Shown one piece after another: positions 14,801 to 27,200 of a DNA stretch of 64,000 nucleotides. Made by a program: the position numbers and the translations under genes. Position 1 is the first letter of the stretch; each line of letters begins with the position of its first letter. Source of the DNA: Lophius americanus (taxonomy: Eukaryota > Chordata > Actinopteri > Lophiiformes > Lophiidae); assembly GCA_037951165.1 (NCBI GenBank), contig JBBDHG010000061.1, forward strand, positions 791,501-855,500, written 5' to 3'. The notes below the pieces were generated by a model that was given only the letters and a program-made list of their open reading frames with translations, searched no databases and had not been told where the DNA came from.

Positions 14801-15228
14801 ACAACAGGAAACTTTGATATGAAGAAGTAACGTCATTAAATTCCATTTAAAAAAATGAAAATCACTTTTTAAGAAAAATACTTCTTTTCAAACTCAATGT
14901 CAATGTTTCTCACAGCTTTCGCACCAGCAAAGGAATAGGTTACTCTGCGCACTTTGTGGGAAACTGTCTCATCGTGACGTCGTTGAAGTCCAAAGGAAAA
15001 GGCTTTCAGCACTGTGTGAAATATGATTTCCAGCCTCGCAAGGTAAAAAACCAAACTGACCTAAGCAAATATTAGTGTACTTTCTTGTCTGTGCATCTCT
15101 GTAATACCGCTTGTTAGATGTGACTATAGATGGTGTTTGTTAATTTAGACCTGAACACGGCTCCTCAGCCACATTCTGCCACAGTCCTTCACATAAACAC
15201 CATTCACACACACCCCCAAACACACCCA

Positions 15229-15267
<39 letters not shown>

Positions 15268-18200
15268 ACCACGTTCTCTTGATGAGATGGCCTTCTACAA
15301 TTTTTGCTGATCTGCCAGAATGTGAAATGCTTAACAAAGTTCCCAGTGGTTCCATTTGATCAATTTACAAGTCAACATGTCTCCTAGCATTTTTTCCAGA
15401 GTCTGCATGTGTTTGTGTGCGCATGCATGTGTGGTATTGTCCACCAATATGCAGACTCTAGCAAAATTCTAGCTACTCCTCCTTCCTCCTGCTTAATAGG
15501 CTTCCTTCCCAGAAGCCTGTTTGCGAAGCTTTGAGGAAGAGTTCTGTTAAATGAATTAGTTTAACATATTGTTATCCTCCATGTTAGCTTAGCATCTAAA
15601 TAGAGCTAACACTATCAGGGGAACCGTTTTCAGTGTTACATGAATTTTGACCAAGAAACCCAAAAACAAAAATGCAAACAACCCAGTTTGCTCACCACTG
15701 GCTTAGATAAGTCCGTCTCTCTCCTAGTTCTTAAGTCACTGTAACTCATTTTGGAATAAATGATGCAATGCATAGATGTAGTCAAGACAGGGTAATACTT
15801 TTAAAACACAGAAGAAATTTGATGTTCGACACATAAACCATAAATAAATACACAATAAACAAAAGATTTAATCCATTGATATTTGGCAGTATTTACTTTA
15901 ATCAGAAAGTCCTTGATGAACAGTTAACACAATGGAGACGCCGCTTATATCAGAGCATCGAGTGAAACAAAGAAAATATCTGGTGAACGGTCACGTGCAA
16001 ATATGTTCTGTCATCCCTTTCTGAGCCTGTTTTTCTTTTTCAGTGGTACATGATCAGCATCGTCCACATCTACAACCGTTGGAGGAACTCGGAGATCCGT
16101 TGCTATGTTAATGGTCAGCTGGTCTCCTATGGCGATATGGCCTGGCACGTCAACACCAATGATGTAAGACAACCCATCTTTATTTGGTCTTATGTGATTA
16201 AGATGTGTTTTTTTCATGACAGTGTTAATTTCACAAACCTGGAGATGGACAGTCAGTTTGGAATTGAGGTTATTTTTTCTCACAGTGCGCTCACTCACAT
16301 CAGCGCTTTGTCAGCAAAGTTTGACAAATCAAATATGGAAGATAACAGTAACAACTACCAGCGGACACGAGGACAGAAACTAGGAAAATGCTTAAATCAA
16401 ATCCTGTTTTTGGCTTCTTGCCATCAGCGTATTCACCACACCACTGTTACTGCAGCAAATAAAAAACAAAGTTTGTGGGAACACTAAAGATGTGCACCTC
16501 ACAGGCGGTTTAATAATTATCTTTAAAAAGAAATCAGGCACATTTGAACTTTGATTTTCAGGTAATTTGCCTCTCATTCATCTCTGATAGGGTGCTTGTT
16601 GTATTCACATTTGGACAAACTGAGTTTTTCCAGTAGCTGAGGCATATTTGTCCTTGGACACAAAGTGTCTTATTATTAATTATGAAAATAAAAAAGTGTC
16701 AGTTATTCTATTATGGTTTGGTTATCAATATTAGTCTCATTATTCAACTGGTTCTAGGAAAGAAGAATTTAACTATATTTTATTCCAATCATATTTTTTT
16801 CTATCAGAACTTTTGCTGCCAGTCTCAGAAACTCAGTATTTTTTATTGGCTCCACTTAAACTTCCCTCCTATTGAGATTTTGGCAAACATTTGATGTTTG
16901 CCCTCTGCATTCATTAGCAGGTCTAGAGTCGCCCTTGGGCCCTGTTCCAGCACAGCTCGCCCAAACTCCCAACTTCAAACTTTTCCATTTAGCACGGGAC
17001 CAGTAGTCTGACCCTTCGGCGGCACTATATCCTTCATTACAATTCCTTCCTGGGTGTCACGATGACATAGAAGCAATTACCAGGGCATGGCAATATTATC
17101 TGTAAGAAATACCTTGGCCTCGGTGTAAAATGTAACACGGAAAGACAAGTAAGTTTGTTTTGTCCCGAAGGATGAAGAAACGAATCAGAAGCAGAAAAGT
17201 AAAGATTTCATTCGTCTTAAGGGTGTGAGATGGATGGATGGGATAAAAGGAGTGGTAGCAGGTGATAGAAATGTTTGAAGACAGCAATGTGAAACTTTTC
17301 TTACCAAAGATCTTAATCTTGCCTGAAAATTGAGAAATGTGGCTGATTTTTTTTCCTGCGCAGGTTCAGCAGGAATTAGAAATCAGCTGGAATTAGCTTG
17401 GTTGTGTTGAACATTAGATAGACTACATAACACAGAAGAGAGTTTTGCTATCCTTGATTGCAGTAAATCAGGTCCACGAGTTACCAATCCCCCCTTGAAA
17501 GAAGTAGTTCATATTTTCTTTGTGTTTTTCCTTTTTCCAGAGCTACGACAAGTGTTTCTTGGGTTCATCAGAGACGGCGGATGCCAACCGAGTTTTTTGT
17601 GGTCAGTTAGGAGCCATCTATGTTTTCAGTGAAGCTCTCAACCCAGCTCAGATCTTCGCCATTCACCAACTTGGACCAGGATACAAGGTGAGCAACCAAC
17701 TATATCCTACCTTATCACCCAGATAAGGTGAAACAGGAGTCTTGTTATTTCTTATAACCTACTGTTGTGTATATTATATATTATATATATATATATCTGT
17801 AAAATTTACTTTGGATCAATTTCATATGCTGGTTGGCAGGCAGAATATCTTGGCAACCCTGAGGATCATTTAAAGCTAGCTTTGCTTGTTCGAAGTTGTC
17901 AGCAAGAATTAGATGAGTACATTCATCTTTTGCTGTCATTTGCAAAAAAACAACCTCCTATTTCTGCCATTTTGTCCTAATGGATGGTAGATTGAAGTTT
18001 TTGTTGGTAATGTATGCCATTGTTTTGCATCCCATAGTTTCTCTCTGGATTAATGCAGCAGCATACAATACACACAATACAATCACAAATGGTTCCACAG
18101 CTCGGAGGTAAACCGGTGCCAACTGACCAAAGTGGAAAAGACTCTGCTGTGGCGATCCTAAATCAGAAGCAGCTAAAAGGAGGGAAAAAATAAACAACAT

Positions 18201-21200
18201 GACTGCGGCACAGTGTAATATAACTTTCTGCCTTAATAATAATAATAATAATAATGATAAATTGAATTTATGGTGCACTTTACAAAGTGCTAGTTGTTAC
18301 CTAATACTTTCTTTGAAAAGTACATTTTGGACTGATGCAAAACTAAACTCCAGAGAAACAACTTAAATAACAACTGTGTTCCTGTGAGGGGAAAAATGAT
18401 ACAACCCCAAATAATCAACTGACGCTTCATAATATAGGATGCTGATAGCATCAAAAAATCACCAATCTATTCCTCTTGGTCTGGCTACCAGCAACAACTG
18501 ATGTGTCTCTATGACTCGCCAGCTGTCTGCCTCTTACTTCGGCAGAGTCGCATGCCTCAGGCTAATGAAGGGTTGTTTATGAGGGTGATCCGAAGAAGAT
18601 TTCCCAACTATGAGGCTGCATGGATTTATGAGGCTTCTGATGTTTGCAAATAGCTGCTGGTCATTCACCAGCTCAAACGGGGCTTTTGTTACCATGACTT
18701 GAACTTGACGTGTAAGGAGAGATAGATCGTATGGCTTTCTCCATCATCGAGGTGCTATATTCATTCCTGCCTTTTTTTTCTTTTGCAATCATCCTCTATC
18801 CCGCAAACTCTTTTTTTTCTTCTTCCTCATATCAGATAATAAACTGCCCATTTTAGACTCAAGTTCTCACTCCTGTGAGGTTTGCCGTTTCTCAGACTTG
18901 AATACTGATTCGGCTGTCTGTCACAGCACAAAGGTTCCTGGGGCCGATCAGTCAGATGATTGCTTTTCTGCATGGCACAGAATGGGCCTCTCAGATGCCC
19001 AGAAGAGACCATTAAATGGCTCGGTTGTTTCAGAGCCTCAGGACCTGGTGCTGGTATTGCAGTGATGAGTCTGCAGGTTTTTCAGTAGGCTGAAGTAGAC
19101 CGCCAGTAGAACTCGGAGCTTGTTTCACAAAGCTTCTCTCTCAATGTGAATATAGACCGGTCCTTGTTCTGGTGACTTCACACAGATGCTGATGTGTAAA
19201 GATGAAAAGCTGTTCCAAGAGTACTGCCTAATCAGTGTTGAAGAGAACTGAAGCTATGCGTGTGTGTGTGTGCGCGGCTGTCTGTCTTCTTCTCAACCAC
19301 TGTCAGTGTTACTGTTCAGTAATGAGCAGCAAAGAGTAGACAGAGACTCGCTCTGCTAAACAAGACGTCAGCGCAGTGAGAGTGCTCAAGGTTTTCTCAC
19401 TCAATGCGCCTCATGATGGCCGACACGATGTGTGTACTGAATGTGTGTGCGTGTGCAGTTCAGCTCTGCCATGCTCTCCTAATGATGGGGAGCAGATAGA
19501 ATATAACATCTTGTCTTTCTGTGTGGGTCATAGAAGGCTTTTCCTCTCTCTGTGTTCTGAGTGTGTACTGTCACACAGATGTTGTTGTCTTTGTTACTGG
19601 TGGCACTATTTATCAAGAGTCCAGCTGTTTCCATCCCCGAGCCCTGCCAACAATCTGGCCACAACGTATTTAATGGACTCTCTATCTGGACACCTGCATT
19701 GTGTGTGTGTGTGTGTCTGTGTGTGTGTGTGTCTGCGGGTATTGTGGATTAACACATGTCGTTTGTCGTTTGGCATTTAAATATCAAACCTTTAAGCATT
19801 TATAATTTCTGAAGAGGTGACTCAGAAATTGTCAAAGTACATGCTGTTTGTCAATAACTGGCCTAATTTTTAATATTGTTTACTTATTCTATGGTTAGTA
19901 TTGGATTTTACTTTTGCGTTTGTGTTCCTGCATTAATATTTGGTGTCAATGCTGAAATAGATTTTGATTAATTCTTGTTTTCATTTATGTGATAAGTAAC
20001 TTGTTTTTTAGAAACAACATTTTAGTCATCTTGTGGAAAATTCCACAAGCTTCCTCCAAGACTATTTGGAGATGCAGGGCTGCCAATGTTGGGCTGAATC
20101 TCTATATATCTACTCTAGGAATGTGTGCATGCGTGCATGCGTGCATGCGTGCATGTTTGTGTGTGTGTGTACATGTTTATGTGTGTGTTTTTGCTGTTAT
20201 CACTGCAGTCCAGTGTCATATCTGAAGCTGCCAGGTGAGAGTTGTCGCTTTAAGTATCCCTGTGAGTATTTGTGTAACCAGGTGAGGTACAAGTATAAAT
20301 CTATGTAGAGCGCTGTGAATATGTGCACTCTCCTTCACTCTTCCATGTTTCTCCCTCTGCCTGTCAAATCCCACTGTACATTTACAGAGTCAGCAAAGCT
20401 CTTTCACACACACTTCTTCTTTCAGCACTATAATATAAATACAAGCTCACATTTACACAGCAGCATCTATATTTGCAACTCACACACACTTGCACACTCA
20501 CAGACTCACACACTTTGTAAATGCAACACAATAAATGGGCTTGCACAGCAAAAAATTGCGTCGTAAAAAGTGCATTACTTTCACATGCATAGGGTCAACT
20601 AACCTTCAAAGGACAACGTCACATGTCTTCTTTATTATAGCGCACAGTAATGAGAATCTTTTTAACACAGCTGTTAAATATATAAGCTCTTCAACAGTGC
20701 GTCATCAGCTCTTTTATTTCACTCAAGTAATATACTCACAAAACACAGATATAGGCACGCTGTCCTTACTTACCACTAATTGTTATTGGAAATAATGCTT
20801 TGCTGGCAAGAATGTGTATATGAGTGTTGTGTATAAATGTACTTCCTCTTTGGATCACAGGTTTGTACAAGAAAGCTTTGTGTGTTGCGAGTTAATCTGA
20901 TCATTGGGAAGTGGAAAATCAAGTCAGATTTAAATTCAGCCCCTGGACAAGATAAGAACGTTACACTTTGGAGGGGCCGTGTTCTTCGGAGGCCTCCATT
21001 GTGCAGGGTGAAACTCAGTGCTGCATGTTTCAAACTGCTCAGGGCACATTTTCTGCATCAGACCTCAAATGAAATGTTAAGAACAAGAAGGGCCTGCAGT
21101 TCTGTGAGCAGCCCAGGGCTTTCCTGTGCAGTCAGGCAGAGCAAGGCACCTGGGGACCCAGCTAATCGAAGGGGAGAGCACAGTTTGCCTGAAGCTGTTG

Positions 21201-24200
21201 CTAAGGATGGGAGAGCGGCCCCCTGGTCTGTCCTCTGCATGGCTTCATGTGTACATTAACACTTGGACCCAAAGACCTTCACTGACATTTTCAGACAAAT
21301 ATAAAGATAGACGCAGACACAGCACTACAATATCTGCATGTCGTTTTTATTTATGATTGTGTTGGGTTAAAGTTGATTTTATAAGCCTGAGAAAGGAATT
21401 GCAAGAAGTGAGTGTGTGTTTCCTCAATAGTGCATGTTTTGCTTGTAGACAACAAAGATAGAAGACTTGGAGCTCTGAGTTTGCTCCTAAAAAAACCTCC
21501 ATCACACACACAAATACACACATACACACACACACGCACAAACGCGCAATGTCCATTCCCACTCTCCTTCTCTTATTGTGGGGTAATTGAATTAGTGGAT
21601 GGGTTAGCGCTGTGTTCATCAGGCTAATGCTGTGTTGTTTACCCGCAGCTCATGCTGTAATTGTTCAGGCTGTGTTTTTGGTGTTGAGCCTGAGCGTGAT
21701 ACACACACACACATCGTCTCGGGACCAGCCATTTGTCCATCTGATTATAAGCTCTTCTCATGCAACACTTGACATCCTCTTTTTCTATCTCCACCACTGC
21801 AGAGCACTTTCAAGTTTAAGTCAGAAAGTGACATCCACCTCGCTGAGCATCACAAGCAGGTGCTGTACGACGGTAAGCTGGCCAGCTCCATCTCCTTCAC
21901 CTACAACGCCAAGGCGACGGATGCCCAACTCTGCCTAGAGTCTTCACCCCGGGAAAACCCCTCAATCTTCGTCCACTCACCACATGCCCTCATGCTCCAG
22001 GTCAGTCCGGTTGGTTCTTCATCACTACTCCTATCCTTTGAAACACTGTCTCACAGAGTCATCTCTGAGTGTTTGAAGGGAAATGAAATGGCAGTTAGGC
22101 AACATTCACACTACTAGTCTTAACGCTCAATTCTGATTTTTTTCTTGGATAGGATTTTTCCCATTACTCTGAAAATGTGTCCTTTATCAGAGTCCACTAT
22201 GGACAACCCACGGCGCTAAACTGAGCCGCATGTGCAAAAGAACAGAAACAAAGATTTCACATGCAGTCAATACAGAAGCAAAATGGAAGCCAGTAAATTA
22301 GGTTAGAACGCTTTGGTTTATAGTGAAAGTGTTACTAGTGATGTTTCTAGTGTTGTTTAGGAGTGAAAATCGACTCTCGCCGGCGCAGCCTCATGATGAA
22401 TGTCGACGGAAGATGACGTTGAAGTCGCATTAATGCCGATCTGATGGTTCAGACTGGGGTCTCATTGAAAGAATGCAATGAATCCGGCCCGTGTCGGATT
22501 TAGGACCACATATGGAAGTGGCCAAAATCGGAACTGGAAAAAAAAACCTGATTCCATTCAGTTTGTGCTGTTCACACTGCCATGAAAAATTCACTTATGA
22601 GCAAAAAATCAGATCTGGGCCCCATTTTTCCCACAGTTTGAACTAAGTCTCATTATCAGGTTAGTTTGTAACTGGTTACATTTGTGAAAAATCTGTAATA
22701 TTCACCCTGTCTGGAGTACTGTAGATGTTTATTCAAAAAGACCCTCACAGGTTTTTATTTTTGGTGAGACTCTCAGCTCTTGTTTTCAACTTCCTTTCGT
22801 TGACATTTCCTGTTGGTACTTGTATTTAAGAAAATTTCTTTCCAGTTGTCCGCCATTTAAGTTTGCTAAGGCTCTGCCATGCTTATGGTTCATCAAAGCT
22901 AAATTGTTTTATAATCATACTATTTTTTATTAGTAAAGATCACGTAGTCATCTTTTTTTAATATCAAATTATTCATTATTTCCCTCTGAATTGCAAGTTA
23001 ATAGTTTATATTATCATAAAGCATTCAAAAAATATTTAAATTTAGGAGAATTATAAACACTAAAGTATTACAAATGTTGTCTTTATAACAATAAAGAACA
23101 ATACTTACATACATTTTGTCTTTTTGGCTCAGTTGTACTTTTTTGAGCTCAAATTTCCATGTAAATGTAAAGTAACGCTGTCGTTGAGGCCAGGCGTGGA
23201 TTTAATTCACCATTCAGCCACAACATTAACATCAGTTACCGGTTCTAATAATTCTAATGCAGCTGTTTTCTGTTGACTTGAGATTAGAGACACAAATATA
23301 AACATAGAGCAAACATTATAATATTATAAATGATTAAAGATATAATATATATCGTCAGACACAATATTATCACTGATAACTGGTGTAATGTTGTGGCTGA
23401 ACGGTGTTAGTCTCCACAAAGAGATCATTTCTAATGACAGTGAGCATGTGTTTGTGTGTGCGTGTGTGTGTCTCTGCCAGCTCTAACTGTTTGTATCTGT
23501 CTTACAGGATGTGAAGGCAATCGTTACCCACTCCATCCACAGTGCCATTCACTCTATAGGAGGCATCCAGGTCCTCTTCCCTCTCTTTGCTCAGCTGGAC
23601 TACAAACAGCTCAATGACTGCAGCGTGGACACCACAGTCTGGTGAGGCGTCGAACAAAAATAAACCCAGTCACTTAGGGTAATTCAGTGATAGACAGAGT
23701 TTATTTGGTTGTTAGAACAGTATGAAGGCTTCAAAATCTAAAAAAAACACACATTAAGTTTAATGTGCAACTTGACGTCAGCTTATCAAAAGAATGGACC
23801 AAAAATAAAGGAAGTAATGGTAAAATATGTGAAACGAAAGAAGAGATTATGAGTAGCTTCAAATGAAGAATCTTACATATACGTATATGCGTGAGAATTA
23901 TCTTTTCCAATTATGCAGCATAGAAGGAACAGAAAAACGGCGTTTAAGTGTGAAAGAAGGTGGATTATGTGGTTCTCCTCGGAGCCATTCGTGTCTCTGT
24001 TGTTCTCACTGCAAGATCATCCTGTTAACACCTCCACCATCATATGAGCCTTCATACTACTCCTCATCAGGCTGCATTTCCACATCACGAAATCTGCTGT
24101 CAGAATGTTCATCAAAAATAATCAGGGACATTATGTGAGCAAACAAAAATACATCTGCTCATTAAAATGAATGATGGTGGATATGTATACAGGGAGAGGT

Positions 24201-27200
24201 GAAGCGAACATGGAACATATTTTCTTGTGTGTTTACTTGCACACTGCGTCACACAGCATCGCTGCTACATGTGTGTTTAATGTCTCTGTTGCAGTGCCAC
24301 TCTGCTGGCCTTCCTGGTAGAGCTGTTGAAGAGCTCAGTGGCCATGCAGGAACAAATGCTGGGAGGGAAGGGCTTCCTTGTGATTGGATATCTGCTTGAG
24401 AAGGTTAGTAAAAGCGCTCAATAATAGGTTTTCGTCCATGTACATGTTGTTGGGTGATTAACCTCCATTTTCTTTTACCATGACCTCCACCAAAGCTCTT
24501 GAGGCCTCTTTGGCCTTCCGTTTGTAATGAATGTGTAATTGCATACATGACCTTATGTTCCAATAGCTTAAGACTAATGTTTATCCTTTGTGTATAAGCT
24601 ACAGCTTGGTAAAACTATCATCTTATAAAACAACACATTTTAATGTTCAGTTTTTATTTGCATGAGTTTGGCAAAAGTAAAATAAAGGTGTATCTTATAT
24701 GACGATACAATTCAGCAACAGCACCAAAGAAATCAAAGTGTTGATATTAAGCCTAAGATTACGCAATGGAAAAAAATTATTTTATTTTTATCTTGACTAA
24801 ATTGAACTCATTGTACTTGTCTGTGCATGACGAGCCCAACAGTAACCAGGGCAACTAAGAACCTACTGTGCTGTATGGATGCTGCCTTCTTTTGTAACAC
24901 TTTAAACAAACTTTTAAACTGTCTTTTTGGCTCAGTTGTAGTTTTCTGAGCTCAAATTTCCTTGAAAATGTAAAGTAATGCTGTCGTTGAGGCCAGGCGT
25001 GGATTTAATTCACCATTCAGCCACAACATTAACACCAGTTACCGGTTCTAATAATTCTAATGCAGCTGTTTTCTGTTGAATTGAGATGAGAGACACAAAT
25101 ATAAACATAGATCATACATTATAATATTACAGTTACATAAATGATGAAAGATATAATATACATCATCAGCCACAATGTTATAACTGACTGCTTGACGGTT
25201 TGAACACACTAAAACAGGCTTTAGTGGGACCATTTAGTGTGGTTAAATCACATCTCCTACTTCCTTTTTCTGTTCAGTCATCCCGAGTCCACATCACAAG
25301 GGCGGTGCTTGAACAGTTCTTGTCCTTCGCCAAGTATCTGGATGGTTTACCTCATGGGGCGCCACTCCTCAAACAGCTATGTGACCATGTCCTCTTCAAC
25401 GCTGCCATCTGGATACACACCCCTGCCAAGGTCTGTTTATTTGTGTGCATCTACTGAATATATGTATGTGTGCGTGTGTGTGTTTATATTACCTTGCAAC
25501 AAGAAAAACCCCAAAACAAAACATAGAATGATGAATGATGGTCTAATAATAGAACTCTTTGAGGTGACAGGTACAAAAGACAGGAAAGAGGTAGAATCTC
25601 GAAGGAATTTATTTTTTCCTATAATGTCCAGGAGGGGATTGTTTTTTTTAAATTTAAAGGAGAATTGAGAAAAGCAAGTAGCCTAAAATGAAGATGAAGG
25701 AGCGACTGACACCTCAGTGACCATTGCCCTTTTCAGTAATATAACAAAGGAGATTGCAGGACATAGAGGGAGAAGCTGGTACATCATGCAGGGAAAAGGA
25801 CAGAACACCAAAGCAAAGAAAACAAAGAAAAAAAGTGACATTTGAAAAGACCGCAGAACAGGGGAGAGAAGTGTTGGACTTCTTCGGCCTCTCAGTCTGA
25901 TCTAGATGTGAATGTTCTTGGCATTCCCGCAGGGCCAGTCATCCCTCGATTCCATTATTTTCAGAACTTCCTTAATCTCTTGTCTTCTCCCCTCTGACCC
26001 TGAGATGCGATTGGCTCCTGGTTATAGCCACACTGTTGTCCTCCGGTAGAATGTGAGTTAATGTGCATTTAATGGCGAACTGTGTTTGTACCTCTGAGTA
26101 CCAATTCAAAAAATTATGATGAATTCCCTGTAAGCATTCATTAATGAGCTCAAGACAGGCATAATAAACAAACAGCGCAACAAGACAAACAAGGAACCAA
26201 CTTTGAATCCTTCAATCTTACTTCCGTTCTAAAATTTGTCCCTCTCACTGAGCTTTATTATTTTCTCAGGGTATATTACCACCTTCATTATTAGAGGAAT
26301 AGCCTTGGTCATACTCTGGACTTAATGTAACACTTGAAGAAATCAGATCTGAATCTCGTCTCTCATACAATGACTTTTCTTTTTTACCTAGTCCTTGTGG
26401 TAAACACAGTCTTTGCAGTGAGGGATTACAAACTCCTGATGCTGCAGTGTGACCCAGGGTGTCGTGTCAGATTCAAGAAATCTCGGAAACTCGTTTCTAA
26501 ATCGCAGCTGATAAACACATCAGCTAAGTGTGGGAAATTTAATGTAATTGAAGCCACTTAAATCGACTCAAGTGCAACCCAGCATTCTAGATGAGCTGCA
26601 AAGCTGTACGTCCAAGCCGCTGCACTAATTTCATGGGCTTAACAGCCTCGTTAAGGCTGGTCCTCAGCGCCGTGGTCACTCTAATGAGCTCAGAGATATG
26701 TGAGCAAGGTCTGCATGGGAGCGATGCAAAAAATCGATTACATGAATATTTAGAATGAAAAAAATAGGGGAATAGCAGGGGGGCAGGAAATGAGAAAGGA
26801 GGGGAATAAGGAGTAAATGAATGCCTTTCTTAATTTCCATTACTTACGCTTTCCTTTCCATTACGCTCCTCAGATGTTTGAAAGCTTCAGGAAAAAAAAA
26901 AATATATCAAAAATTACAGGAGCAGAAAACATCAATGCTTCGTTGGGGGAAGTTTCCTTTCATTCCCCCGTGGCTGCATTTTCACAATAAAAATGCTTTC
27001 TGTTTCACAAAGATGATTCGTTTCTCCCCAGCAGGTGTCTGACAGTTTGTATTTGTCTGTTGATCTTCCTGGGTGTGTATGTGTCTATCTCCTGTTTGAA
27101 TGGATAAATGTGCGAACAGGTCCAGCTGTCCCTCTACACGTATCTGTCATCAGAGTTTATCGGCACAGCCACCATCTACACCACCATCCGCCGTGTCGGC

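Larger units (their letters stand above)
11755..14915. other. Intron w4-w5 (3.2 kb)
   Basis: Mostly featureless AT-rich DNA. It contains a 10-bp stem hairpin at 12540-12567 and a decayed DNA transposon at 14090-14636. The ORF at 11814-12125 has no splice context and no family resemblance. Confidence 0.75.
17688..21802. other. Intron w7-w8 (4.1 kb)
   Basis: Contains (AAT)n at 18235-18255 followed by the small inverted repeat gcactttacaaagtgc, plus several TG/CA tracts (19701-19732, 20126-20182, 21503-21540). The ORFs at 19376-19780 and 20837-21259 are read-throughs of repeats or composition artefacts. No second gene is supported. Confidence 0.7.

Noticed and set aside
19376..19780. 134-codon ORF on the + strand
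   Set aside because: Its Cys/Val-rich ends come from TG repeats, and there is no splice context or recognisable domain.
20126..20160. CRISPR-like direct repeats
   Set aside because: An uninterrupted octamer microsatellite in a vertebrate intron, without spacers.
20837..21259. 140-codon ORF on the + strand
   Set aside because: Composition is not coding-like, neighbouring frames are equally open, and no domain is recognisable.
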